From NCBI RefSeq assembly GCF_014205295.1, contig NZ_JACHNF010000001.1, forward strand, positions 3,286,001-3,350,000: a DNA stretch of 64,000 nucleotides, written 5' to 3'. A program made the translations under genes and the position numbers. Below the pieces are notes generated by a model, which saw only the letters and a list, made by a program, of their open reading frames with translations, had not been told where the DNA came from and ran no database searches. Shown here piece after piece: positions 7,271 to 15,244 of this stretch. The DNA comes from Kribbella solani (lineage in GTDB: Bacteria; Actinomycetota; Actinomycetes; Propionibacteriales; Kribbellaceae). Numbering within the stretch: position 1 is the stretch's first letter; every line of letters begins with the position of its first letter.

Positions 7271-7720
7271 ATGGACGCGATCGACAGACAGCTGATCGAG
7301 GCACTGCGGCTGAACGGGCGCTCCAGCTGGGCCGAGCTCGGCCGGGTCGTCGGGCTGTCCGGACCGAGCGTCCAGGAGCGGGTCCGGCGGCTCGAGGAGC
7401 GGGGCGTACTGCTCGGCTACCGCGCCGTGGTCGCGCCGGATCAGGTCGGCCTCGGGACCAGCGCGCTGATCGGCCTGTTCCAGCGTGACGACGTGGAGAC
7501 CGACGACATCGTCGACCAGGTCCGCGAGATCGTCGCGGTCGAGGACTGCTGGTTCGTGGCTGGTGACCAGGAGCTCGTGGTGAAGGTACGCGTCGCGGAC
7601 GTGACCCAGCTGGAGGCAGTGGTCGGGTCGCTGCGCCGTGTGAACGGAGTAGTCAGGACACGGACGACGGTTGTGCTGTCGACTCGCTGGGAAGGGCGTC
7701 CGGCGCCGCTGCCCGAGTAA
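7271..7720 (+). CDS. Lrp/AsnC-family transcriptional regulator
   Basis: A 149-aa regulator with an N-terminal winged HTH (residues 1-60, starting MDAIDRQLIEALRLNGR) and a C-terminal RAM/AsnC ligand-binding domain. The start is supported by AGGAGG at 7261-7266. It probably senses an amino acid or related small molecule. Its last 68 bp overlap, antisense, the 3' end of the MFS exporter gene; transporters are common Lrp targets, so a functional link is possible but not shown. Confidence 0.9.
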   Translation: MDAIDRQLIEALRLNGRSSWAELGRVVGLSGPSVQERVRRLEERGVLLGYRAVVAPDQVGLGTSALIGLFQRDDVETDDIVDQVREIVAVEDCWFVAGDQELVVKVRVADVTQLEAVVGSLRRVNGVVRTRTTVVLSTRWEGRPAPLPE

Positions 7721-8849
7721 GTAGCAGTGCGGCGCCCGCTAGTAGTGCGAGACCTGCAGCGACTGGGTAGAGCAGTCGCGGCGCGTGCTCGTACGCCACA
7801 CCGCCTATCGCTGGGCCGAGGAACATGCCGCTGATCGAGGCAGCCGCGTACAGGCTGGAGTACCGGCCGACCATGCCCTCTGGCGCGGCATCGGCTACGT
7901 GGGCGGTGGCAGTCGGCTTGTACAGCATCTCCCCTGCCGTGATCACCACGATCGCCAGCGCCGCACCGGCCAGCGCTGGCCAGACGCCCAGCACCGCGAG
8001 TCCGAGGCCGACCAGTCCGAAACCGGTGGCGATCACTCGGGTGGCACGGTGACCACGGAGGCGTACGGCAAGCGGCGCCTCGCACAGGACGATCACTACT
8101 GAGCTGACTCCGATCAGTACGCCGTATGCGACTGCTGGCGTACCAGCATCACGCAGTAGTAGTGGCATGGTGGCGAAGATCTGCCGGTACGCCGTGTCCA
8201 CGACGACGATCGTCGCCAGTACTACCAGCACCTGGCGATCGCGGAGGACGGTTCGCCAGAGTCCGGTGGGCCTGGTCCGCGTACGGCGCGCACTCGGTAC
8301 CCAGCGCCAGACGATCGCGGCCATCACCAGACTGGTCACGGCGTCGATGACGAAGACCAGCGAGAAGTCGTACGCCGCGAGCAGGCCGCCGAGGGGCGGA
8401 CCGATCGCGAAGCCCGCGTTGCTCGCGGTGCGGGACAGCGCGATGCCCTCACGGCGGCGTTCGGCCGGAAGGGCGGTGGCGACGAGCGCGCTCAGGTTGG
8501 GGCGGGCGGCGCCGCCGAACAGGCCGGCCAGCGCGGCGACGAGAGCGAGCGCCGCGCCGGGGGTGAAGGGCATCGCGACGCAAGTGATCGCCCAGAGGAG
8601 CTGGCTGGCGACTGCCGCCGTACGCAGACCGAATCGGTCGCCGAACGAGCCGCCGGTGAGGTTGCCGCCGAGCAGACCCACCCCGTACGCCGCCGCGGCG
8701 AAACCGGCTTGCTGCGCGGACATGCCGCGATCCTCGACCAGGTACAGCGTGAGGTAGATCCAGGCCAGGGCGCCGGCCGAGCTGACCAGCTGGCCTAGCA
8801 TGACGGCTTTCAGCCAGGCGGGCAGGTCCGCGATCCGGCGCCAGTACAT
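7653..8849 (-). CDS. MFS transporter, probable drug/metabolite exporter
   Basis: A 398-aa major facilitator protein with about 12 hydrophobic segments. The loop between TM2 and TM3 carries GGSFGDRFGLRTA, the MFS motif A, and TM5 has a GFAIGPPLGGLL exporter-like motif C. Such proteins act in the cytoplasmic membrane as proton-driven exporters. It is divergent from the HxlR-peroxiredoxin fusion gene, with an inverted repeat between them, so control by that regulator is likely. Its 3' end overlaps lrp on the other strand by 68 bp. Confidence 0.88.
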   Translation of the reverse strand: MYWRRIADLPAWLKAVMLGQLVSSAGALAWIYLTLYLVEDRGMSAQQAGFAAAAYGVGLLGGNLTGGSFGDRFGLRTAAVASQLLWAITCVAMPFTPGAALALVAALAGLFGGAARPNLSALVATALPAERRREGIALSRTASNAGFAIGPPLGGLLAAYDFSLVFVIDAVTSLVMAAIVWRWVPSARRTRTRPTGLWRTVLRDRQVLVVLATIVVVDTAYRQIFATMPLLLRDAGTPAVAYGVLIGVSSVVIVLCEAPLAVRLRGHRATRVIATGFGLVGLGLAVLGVWPALAGAALAIVVITAGEMLYKPTATAHVADAAPEGMVGRYSSLYAAASISGMFLGPAIGGVAYEHAPRLLYPVAAGLALLAGAALLLTRAAAPDALPSESTAQPSSVS

Positions 8850-8872
8850 CCGCGCTCCCGTCGGATAGAGTG

Positions 8873-8889
8873 AGTTCCAGTTGGGAACT
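8873..8889. promoter_or_regulatory. Probable HxlR operator
   Basis: AGTTCC (8873-8878) and GGAACT (8884-8889) form a perfect 6-bp dyad with a 5-bp spacer. It sits 24 bp upstream of the MFS start and 50 bp before the HxlR start, in the divergent promoter region. HxlR proteins bind as dimers to such dyads. Confidence 0.5.
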
Positions 8890-8938
8890 TACTTGACGGA
8901 TCGGCCCAGCGGCAACCGGGAAGCGAAGGAGTGACGAC

Positions 8939-9799
8939 GTGCGGCGGAGCAGTTTCGCGCCCGAACCGGATTGTGCGATCGCGCAGTCCCTCGGCGTCAT
9001 CGGCGACGGCTGGGAGCTGCTGGTCGTACGCGACCTGGCGCGCGGGCTGGAACGGTTCGACCAGTTGGCCGAGTCGTTGCGGATCTCGCGGAAGGTGCTG
9101 ACCGAGCGGCTGAACGGGCTGATGGACAGCGGGATCGTCGAGCGGTCCGCGTACCAGGAACGGCCGACTCGATACGCGTACGGGCTGACGCCGCGCGGGC
9201 GGGCGCTCTTGCCGGTGCTGGTCGCACTTCAGGACTGGGGCGATCGCTGGCTGCTCGGGGACGGATCGCTGACGGGGACGAATGCGGCGGATGAGCCGCC
9301 TGCGCTGCGTTTACACGAGTTGATCGGGCAGCGGGTGCCGTACGTTGAGTTGCCGTCGACTGCTGGTACGACGGTGGATGTGGTGGACGCGGACGCGCGG
9401 GCGACGGTGATCTTCGGGTATCCGGCGACCGGGCGGCCTACGCCGTTGCCGGACGGGTGGGACGAGATCGCGGGCGCTGCTGGGTGCACATTGGAGAATC
9501 GGCTGTTCGCCGGGCGGCGGGATGAGTTCGAGGCGCGTGGGATTGCGGTGCGAGGGGTTAGTACACAGCGGACGGATGAGCAGCAGGCGTTCGCCGTGGC
9601 GGAGGAGATTCCGCATCTGCTGCTGTCGGATGTCGAGCTGGAGCTGGCGGCGGCGCTGCGGTTGCCGACATTCCGGGCCGGTGGGTACGAGCGGTTGAAG
9701 CGCGTCGTACTCGTCGTCGGCGCGGACCGGGTGATCGAACGAGTCCGCTACCCCGTAACCGACATCGCCGAAGCGGTCGACTGGGCACTCGCTGGCTGA
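8939..9799 (+). CDS. HxlR-type regulator fused to a peroxiredoxin-like domain
   Basis: A 286-aa two-domain protein. Residues 1-110 form an HxlR winged helix with the conserved N-terminal Cys12 followed by GVIGDGWELLVVRDL. Residues ~130-286 resemble AhpC/TSA-redoxin proteins: YPATGRPTPLPDGWDEI, then GCTLENRLF with candidate peroxidatic Cys183, then GVSTQRTDEQ, LLLSDVELELAAALRLPTF and a final VRYPV strand. A second (resolving) Cys is absent after Cys183. The start is GTG with CGAAGGAG upstream. HxlR proteins usually lack a second domain. I infer a redox- or peroxide-responsive repressor of the divergent exporter. Confidence 0.75.
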   Translation: MRRSSFAPEPDCAIAQSLGVIGDGWELLVVRDLARGLERFDQLAESLRISRKVLTERLNGLMDSGIVERSAYQERPTRYAYGLTPRGRALLPVLVALQDWGDRWLLGDGSLTGTNAADEPPALRLHELIGQRVPYVELPSTAGTTVDVVDADARATVIFGYPATGRPTPLPDGWDEIAGAAGCTLENRLFAGRRDEFEARGIAVRGVSTQRTDEQQAFAVAEEIPHLLLSDVELELAAALRLPTFRAGGYERLKRVVLVVGADRVIERVRYPVTDIAEAVDWALAG

Positions 9800-9921
9800 A
9801 GCCCGCCAACACCCAGCCGACGGGCGGGGGGCGATCACCGCGCGACGCCAACCCACTCTCGGGTGCGTGGAGGACAGGCGGTGACTGCTTGATCGCCGGC
9901 ACCTGCTCGGTGTGTGGGTGA

Positions 9922-10848
9922 TCAGCGGTTGAAGAAGGACTTCAGTTCGGTGGCGATTCGGCGTACTGCTTCGGGTTTGCCGGTGGGGTTGAGGCCGCCG
10001 GGGTCCGAGGACGAGCCGTGGTCGTAGCCGTCGAACTCGATCCGGGTGCAGTGCGGGAGCACCTTCTCCAGCGCGTCCCGGCCAGGCGTGAGGCCACGGA
10101 GACCCTTGCTGCCACCCATCAGCAGAACCTCGGCCTGAACCGCACGAAAAGCATCGAAGGTGCCGGCCAGTTCCGCGACGATCGTGCCTTCCGCGTGGAT
10201 CGTCGGCGCCAGGCCGCGCATGGTCACCGCACCGGCGGCGGCCTGACGCTCATCCTTCGCCATCATCTTCTCGGTCATCAACCGGAGCAGACCTCGCGGC
10301 ATCACCTTGAGGAAAGCCGGCGCCATCTCGAACCCGAACATGCTCGTCACCATCGCACCGGCGACATCCCCGCGAGCGATCTCCTCGTCGAACCTGGCCA
10401 ACCAGGCCCGATGCGGCGCCGCATCCGCGACCAGCGCCGGCTCATAAACCGCAACCCTCCGCAACGCCGGCAGGGTACCGGCGCTGGTGTCGGCGGTGCC
10501 GGCGGTGGTGCGGGTGGTTTCCAGGACTACTGCTCCGCCGGCGCTGACGCCGAAGACCAGTTCGGCGCCGGTTGCGGACAGGACGGCTTGTAGGTCTTCG
10601 ACTTCGGTTCGGACGCCGTGGCCGGGGCGGTGAGGTCCGGAGAGTCCGCGGCCGCGGCGGTCCGGGAGGTACACGGTGAACTCGTCCGCCAGCGCCTCCG
10701 CCAGTAGGAGGTGGCTGCGGGCGGACTCCATGCTTCCGTGCAGGACGACGACGGCCGGAGCCTGGTCGTTCGCCCCGGTCCTGTAGTACCCGATCTCGGT
10801 GCCGTCGCGTGAGGTGACGGTGCCCTGGGTCAGTTCTGCTGTCCTCAT
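9922..10848 (-). CDS. Alpha/beta hydrolase
   Basis: A 308-aa alpha/beta-hydrolase fold enzyme. It has the oxyanion HGSMES motif near residue 38, the nucleophile elbow GVSAGG near residue 100, and a late YDHGSS segment supplying the catalytic His. No signal peptide is present. A stretch of Thr/Ala (about residues 110-125) lengthens the cap entry. It is divergent from the PadR regulator with TAGTT/AACTA repeats between them, so it is likely PadR-controlled. Substrate unknown. Confidence 0.85.
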   Translation of the reverse strand: MRTAELTQGTVTSRDGTEIGYYRTGANDQAPAVVVLHGSMESARSHLLLAEALADEFTVYLPDRRGRGLSGPHRPGHGVRTEVEDLQAVLSATGAELVFGVSAGGAVVLETTRTTAGTADTSAGTLPALRRVAVYEPALVADAAPHRAWLARFDEEIARGDVAGAMVTSMFGFEMAPAFLKVMPRGLLRLMTEKMMAKDERQAAAGAVTMRGLAPTIHAEGTIVAELAGTFDAFRAVQAEVLLMGGSKGLRGLTPGRDALEKVLPHCTRIEFDGYDHGSSSDPGGLNPTGKPEAVRRIATELKSFFNR

Positions 10849-10855
10849 GGATCGA

Positions 10856-10888
10856 TAGTTACATGCGATCTAGTTACATTGCAACTAG
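10856..10888. promoter_or_regulatory. Repeated TAGTTACAT boxes, candidate PadR operator
   Basis: TAGTTACAT occurs at 10856-10864 and again at 10871-10879, followed by the inverted arm AACTAG at 10883-10888. The boxes begin 7 bp from the hydrolase start and end 26 bp before the PadR start, so binding would affect both promoters. Confidence 0.5.
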
Positions 10889-10914
10889 TGTCTTTGACCA
10901 TATACGCTAGGTTC

Positions 10915-11493
10915 GTGACCTTTCGACGCTCACCGCTCGCGCTCGCGATCCTCGGCCTGCTGGAGAACGGTCCGCTGCATCCGTACGGGCTGCAGCGGCT
11001 GCTCAAGCAGTGGGGCAAGGATCAGGTCGTCAACGTCGGGCAGCGGACCACCCTGTACCGGATGATCGTGCGGTTGGAGGAAGGCGGCCTGATCACCGCG
11101 GGCGCGACCGAGCGGGACGAGCGGTATCCCGAGCGGACCGTGTACCACCTGACCGACGACGGGCGCGCGACCTGCCGGCAGTGGCTGGGCGAGATCATGA
11201 CGACGCCGCGGAACGAGTATCCGGAGTTTCCGGCGGCGCTGTCGTTCGTGATGCTGGTGCCGCCGGAGACCGCCGGCGAGCTGCTCACCGAGCGCCGGGA
11301 GAAGCTGACCAAGCGCATCTCAGAGCTGCAGTTGGAGCTCCGGACCGAAGTGGAGGGAAAGTCGATCCCCCGGTTCGCGCTCCTGGAGACCGAGTATCAG
11401 GTCGCGGTGACGGTGGCGGAGGCGAAGTGGATCGACAGCGTCCTCCACGACCTCAACCGGGGCAAACTCACCTGGACCCCCGGACCGGTATGA
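10915..11493 (+). CDS. PadR-family transcriptional regulator
   Basis: A 192-aa protein from the GTG at 10915. It has the PadR winged HTH in residues 1-85 (LALAILGLLENGPLHPYGLQ; TTLYRMIVRLEEGGLI) and a C-terminal helical dimerisation domain typical of Vir-like PadR proteins. A longer start at 10879 exists but begins inside the operator repeat and adds non-family residues. TTGACC near 10904 may be a -35 element. It is divergent from the alpha/beta hydrolase, its likely target. The stop codon lies within a 24-bp tandem duplication. Confidence 0.88.
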   Translation: MTFRRSPLALAILGLLENGPLHPYGLQRLLKQWGKDQVVNVGQRTTLYRMIVRLEEGGLITAGATERDERYPERTVYHLTDDGRATCRQWLGEIMTTPRNEYPEFPAALSFVMLVPPETAGELLTERREKLTKRISELQLELRTEVEGKSIPRFALLETEYQVAVTVAEAKWIDSVLHDLNRGKLTWTPGPV

Positions 11494-11531
11494 CCCGGCA
11501 CGGTGTGACCGGTATGACGCGGCACGGTGTG
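11484..11531. repeat. 24-bp tandem duplication across the padR stop codon
   Basis: Two adjacent copies (11484-11507 and 11508-11531) differ at one base. The first copy contains the padR stop codon; the second fills the gap to the PPTase gene. Confidence 0.85.
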
Positions 11532-11542
11532 GTGGAGCGGGT

Positions 11543-12187
11543 ATGAGTGGGACCGCGGTGGAGGTTTGGTGGGCGGAGGTCGGGGCGGTTCGGGCGGAGT
11601 ACGCAGCGGATCTGGATTCGGTTGAGCGGGGGCGGTTGGCCGCGTACGCGCGCGAAGTGGACCGGGCCAGGTTCTTGCTGGGCGTGACGATTACGCGCCA
11701 GGTGCTCGGGGCGCGATTTTCGTTGCCTCCAGCAAATATCAGGTTGGATCGGAGTTGCGCCGAGTGTGGAAGACCGCATGGCAAGGTGCGTACGGACGGG
11801 GTGGAGCTGTCCGTGACTCACTCCGGTGAGCTGGTCGGAGTGGCCTTCTCGGATCACGTGGTCGGGCTGGACGTCGAGAAGGTCGACCCGGGAGTGGACG
11901 TCGACGCGATCGCACGGCTCGCGTTCCCGGACGCTGAGCAGAAGAACCTCCGCAAGTACGAAGGGCTGGAGAAGGCGCGGGTCTTCACGACGTACTGGAC
12001 CCGGAAAGAGGCGGTGGTGAAGGCGACCGGCGAGGGGTTGCGCGGCGATCCGCGGGCTGAGGTTCCGGACGGGATTCAGGTACGGGAACTCGACGTCGGC
12101 GCGGACCACCGGGCGGCCCTGGCCGTCGTCGCCGACGAGCCGCCGGTGGTGCGAACGTTGAACTTCGGAGCCGACGGTCAGGTCTGA
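11543..12187 (+). CDS. Sfp-type 4'-phosphopantetheinyl transferase
   Basis: A 214-aa PPTase that moves the phosphopantetheine arm of CoA to a Ser of carrier proteins (ACP/PCP). Diagnostic motifs are the central VTHSGELVGVAFSDHVVGLD (Mg-binding Asp) followed by VEKV, and TTYWTRKEAVVKATGEGL near residue 150 (WxxKEAxxKAxGxGL). No polyketide or nonribosomal synthetase gene is in the window, so it probably acts in trans. It begins 49 bp after padR and faces proA. Confidence 0.9.
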   Translation: MSGTAVEVWWAEVGAVRAEYAADLDSVERGRLAAYAREVDRARFLLGVTITRQVLGARFSLPPANIRLDRSCAECGRPHGKVRTDGVELSVTHSGELVGVAFSDHVVGLDVEKVDPGVDVDAIARLAFPDAEQKNLRKYEGLEKARVFTTYWTRKEAVVKATGEGLRGDPRAEVPDGIQVRELDVGADHRAALAVVADEPPVVRTLNFGADGQV

Positions 12188-12220
12188 GCGGCTCGTCAGG
12201 TTTGAGCGGCTCGTCAGGTT
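12185..12220. repeat. 18-bp tandem duplication spanning two converging stop codons
   Basis: Copies at 12185-12202 and 12203-12220 of TGAGCGGCTCGTCAGGTT. The first copy begins at the PPTase stop and the second covers the proA stop on the other strand. Confidence 0.85.
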
Positions 12221-13464
12221 CGGAGCTGGCCCTCGCCGGTGACGATGTACTTCGTCGACGTCATCTCCGGCAGGCCCATCGGGCCGCGGGCGTGCAGTTT
12301 CTGCGTGGAGATACCGATCTCGGCACCGAAGCCGTACTCACCGCCGTCGGTGAACCGAGTGCTGGCGTTCACCACCACCGCGGCCGAGTCGACCGCCTGA
12401 GTGAAACGACGCGCGGCCGACTGCGACCGGGTGACGATCGCGTCGGTATGACCGGAGCTGTACCGCCGGATGTGCTGAACCGCGGCCTCAAGCGAATCCA
12501 CCACAGCCGCCGACAGATCAAGCGAGTTGTACTCGGTACCGAAGTCGTCCTCATCAGCCGCCACCACAGCGGAGTCATTGCCAGCAGCAACTACCTTCGG
12601 GTCACCATGGACGGTGACACCGGCTTGCGCAAGCGCAGGCAGTGCTCGTGCCAAGAACTCGTCGGCGACCGCAGCGTGAACCAGCAACGACTCGGCAGCA
12701 TTGCACACGCTCGGCCGCTGGATCTTGGAGTTCAGCAAGATCTCCAACCCGAGCTCAAGATCCGCGTCGGCATCGATGTACACGTGGCAGTTGCCGACCC
12801 CGGTCTCGATCACCGGCACCGTCGACTCGCTGACCACCGTCTGAATCAGCCCGGCACCACCACGCGGGATCAGTACGTCGACCAGCCCGCGCGCCTGCAT
12901 CAGTTCCTTCACCGCGGCACGATCCGTCGGTACGCCCTGCACCACATCCGCCGGCAGCCCACTCGTCTCGGCCGCATCGCGCAGCACGGCGATGATCGCC
13001 GAGTTGGACGCGGCAGCCGACGACGAACCGCGCAGCAGCACGGCGTTGCCGGACTTCAGGCAGATCCCCGCCGCGTCGGCCGTCACGTTCGGCCGCGCCT
13101 CGTAGATGATCCCGACGACACCGAACGGCACCCGGACCTGACGCAGCTCAAGGCCGTTCGGCAGCGTGTACCCGCGCACCACCTCGCCGACCGGATCATT
13201 GAGCCCGGCAAGCTGCTCCAGCCCGGCCGCCATCGCGTCGACCCGCGCCGGGTCGAGGGCCAACCGGTCGACGGTCGATTCCGGCGTACCAGCCTCGCGC
13301 GCTGCCGCGACGTCCTTCGCGTTGGCCGCGACGATCGCGTCCGTGTTCGCCCGCAGCGCCGCCGCCATCGCGTGCAGTGCCGCGTCCTTCGCCGCCCGGG
13401 AAGCCTCCGCCAGCACGTACGACGCGACCCGCGCCCGCCTGGCCAGCTCGATGATCTCGCTCAC
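12214..13464 (-). CDS. proA: Glutamate-5-semialdehyde dehydrogenase
   Basis: ProA reduces gamma-glutamyl phosphate to glutamate semialdehyde with NADPH, the second step of proline synthesis. The 416-aa protein has family landmarks: [18 protein letters not shown] near residue 115, the substrate loop [10 protein letters not shown], and catalytic Cys in [10 protein letters not shown] near residue 255. Its start overlaps the stop of the HXXEE membrane gene by 4 bp, so it is cotranscribed with that gene; proB lies further upstream beyond a minisatellite. Confidence 0.97.
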   Translation of the reverse strand: MSEIIELARRARVASYVLAEASRAAKDAALHAMAAALRANTDAIVAANAKDVAAAREAGTPESTVDRLALDPARVDAMAAGLEQLAGLNDPVGEVVRGYTLPNGLELRQVRVPFGVVGIIYEARPNVTADAAGICLKSGNAVLLRGSSSAAASNSAIIAVLRDAAETSGLPADVVQGVPTDRAAVKELMQARGLVDVLIPRGGAGLIQTVVSESTVPVIETGVGNCHVYIDADADLELGLEILLNSKIQRPSVCNAAESLLVHAAVADEFLARALPALAQAGVTVHGDPKVVAAGNDSAVVAADEDDFGTEYNSLDLSAAVVDSLEAAVQHIRRYSSGHTDAIVTRSQSAARRFTQAVDSAAVVVNASTRFTDGGEYGFGAEIGISTQKLHARGPMGLPEMTSTKYIVTGEGQLRT

Positions 13465-13964
13465 CTGTTCATCCTAGAACTCGTCCGTAGCCGGCGTCGC
13501 AGCCGAGGCAACCGGGCGACCACGTGCGCGAGCGGTACGACCGCCGCCAGCGCGACGTCCAGCCGCCGGTCACTCGGCGCGATCGGAACCTCAGCCGCCT
13601 TCAACCGCCGCCAGGCCCACACGCTGTACGGGATCACAACGAGCGGCGTGGTGACCAGGCCCGGGGTGTAGCGGCGCAGTACGGCGGACTGCGCGAGGTG
13701 CGTGCCGGCGTGCCACCCGAAGCCGATCAACGACGCTTGGAAGAACCTGCTCCGCCCACCGGTCGCCGCCCCGGCAGCGGACGCCGCCGCCATCACGACC
13801 CCGGTCAGACCGATCGCGGTCGCCGCCTCGCCGCCGGACATCGGCAGGACTTTCGGCAACGGCTGCGGCAGGTCAGGCGACCGTGAGAACGACGGCATCG
13901 TCGCAAGCTCCTCGAGATCATGAACGATCCAGGCCGCAAGCAACCCCCAAGCCACCTTCTTCAC
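13461..13964 (-). CDS. HXXEE-domain membrane protein
   Basis: A 167-aa membrane protein carrying the family signature HDLEE at residues 15-19 near the N-terminus, then further hydrophobic helices with a second histidine motif ([11 protein letters not shown]). HXXEE proteins are of unknown function; the conserved His/Glu residues suggest a metal or proton site in the membrane. It sits between proB and proA and overlaps the proA start by 4 bp. Most genomes have proB and proA adjacent, so this is an insertion into the proline operon. Confidence 0.7.
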   Translation of the reverse strand: MKKVAWGLLAAWIVHDLEELATMPSFSRSPDLPQPLPKVLPMSGGEAATAIGLTGVVMAAASAAGAATGGRSRFFQASLIGFGWHAGTHLAQSAVLRRYTPGLVTTPLVVIPYSVWAWRRLKAAEVPIAPSDRRLDVALAAVVPLAHVVARLPRLRRRLRTSSRMNR

Positions 13965-13988
13965 CCCAGCACCCTCCTCAAACCCAGC

Positions 13989-14078
13989 ACCGCCGTCACC
14001 CGCACCGCCGTCACCCGCACCGCCGTCACCCGCACCGCCGTCACCCGCACCGCCGTCACCCGCACCGCCGTCACCCGC
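13989..14078. repeat. 15-bp minisatellite, 6 perfect copies
   Basis: ACCGCCGTCACCCGC is repeated six times without a mismatch (13989-14003 through 14064-14078). It lies in the 163-bp gap between proB and the HXXEE gene. The perfect copies imply recent expansion, making it a likely length-variable locus. It could alter transcript structure between proB and proA. Confidence 0.95.
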
Positions 14079-14127
14079 ACGGCCGGCGCCGCACCGACTT
14101 CACCACACTGCCTTCACCACGCCGGCT

Positions 14128-15240
14128 TCACAGCAGGACCAGGTCGTCGCGGTGCACGACCTCGCGCTCGTACGCGGCTCCGAGCTCCCGTGCCAGGTCC
14201 CGCGTCGAACGCCCCAGCAACTCAGGCAGCTCCGTGGCGTCGTAGTTGACCAGCCCGCGCGCGATCGTCACCCCCGACGGCGACACCAGATCAACCGGGT
14301 CACCCGCCCCGAAAGTCCCTTCCACACCAGTGATCCCGGCCGGAAGCAGCGACGCCCGCCGCTGCGTGACGGCCCGAACGGCCCCTTCATCCAGCCGAAG
14401 TACGCCCTGTCCCGACGTCGCATGCGCCAGCCACAACAGCCGCGACTTACGCCGCCGCCCGGTCGGATGAAACAGCGTCCCGACCGGCTCGCCACGGAGC
14501 GCCTCGCCGACCCGCCCGGCCGACGTCAAAATGACCGGAATCCCTGCCTCGGTAGCGATCGCGGCCGCCTCGACCTTGGTCTGCATCCCGCCGGTACCGA
14601 CACCGGACGCGCCGCTCTTGCCGATCGCCAACGGTTCGAGATCGGCCGCGCCGCGAATCTCGGTCACCATCGACGTACCCGGCTTCCGCGGATCCCCGTC
14701 GTACAGCCCGTCCACGTCCGACAGCAGCAACAGCAGATCGGTGTGTACGAGATGACTGGTCAACGCGGCCAGCCGATCGTTGTCACCGAACCGGATCTCG
14801 GTGGTGGCAACCGTGTCGTTCTCGTTCACGATCGGTACGACACCGAGCTCGAGCAGCCGCGCGAACGTACGGTACGCATTCCGGTAATGACTGCGCCGCG
14901 TCACGTCGTCGACCGTCAGCAACACCTGCCCGACCCGCAAACCATGCGCCGCGAACGCGTCGCTGTACCGGGCCATCAACAAACCCTGCCCGACCGACGC
15001 CGCCGCCTGCTGCGTGGCCAGGTCGCGCGGCCGGGTCCGCAGGCCCATCGGCGCCAGCCCGGCCGCGATCGCGCCGGAGGAGACCAGCACCACCTCGGTG
15101 CCCTCCACCCGGCGCGCCGCGATCGCGTCGACGAGCAGCCGGAGTCGTTCGTGGTCGATCTTGCCGCGCTGGGTCAGCGACGACGAGCCGACCTTCACGA
15201 CGATTCGCGTGGCGTTCAACGCCTCCGCGCGCTGGTCCAT
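14128..15240 (-). CDS. proB: Glutamate 5-kinase
   Basis: ProB phosphorylates glutamate to gamma-glutamyl phosphate, the first and feedback-controlled step of proline synthesis. The 370-aa protein starts MDQRAEALNATRIVVKVG; the amino-acid-kinase domain (KVGSSSLTQRGKIDHERL; LLLSDVDGLYDGDP) fills residues 10-260 and a C-terminal PUA domain follows. The ATG at 15240 lies 4 bp after the obg stop. A longer frame reaching into obg is an overlap artefact. Feedback inhibition by proline is known for the family. Confidence 0.96.
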   Translation of the reverse strand: MDQRAEALNATRIVVKVGSSSLTQRGKIDHERLRLLVDAIAARRVEGTEVVLVSSGAIAAGLAPMGLRTRPRDLATQQAAASVGQGLLMARYSDAFAAHGLRVGQVLLTVDDVTRRSHYRNAYRTFARLLELGVVPIVNENDTVATTEIRFGDNDRLAALTSHLVHTDLLLLLSDVDGLYDGDPRKPGTSMVTEIRGAADLEPLAIGKSGASGVGTGGMQTKVEAAAIATEAGIPVILTSAGRVGEALRGEPVGTLFHPTGRRRKSRLLWLAHATSGQGVLRLDEGAVRAVTQRRASLLPAGITGVEGTFGAGDPVDLVSPSGVTIARGLVNYDATELPELLGRSTRDLARELGAAYEREVVHRDDLVLL

Positions 15241-15244
15241 GACA

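Noticed and set aside
12202-13671. A plus-strand frame of 489 codons
   Set aside because: Antisense to proA and the HXXEE gene, His/Arg-rich, and no recognisable domain.
13989-14078. Possible CRISPR array
   Set aside because: The 15-bp units are directly adjacent with no spacers and there are no cas genes; it is a minisatellite.
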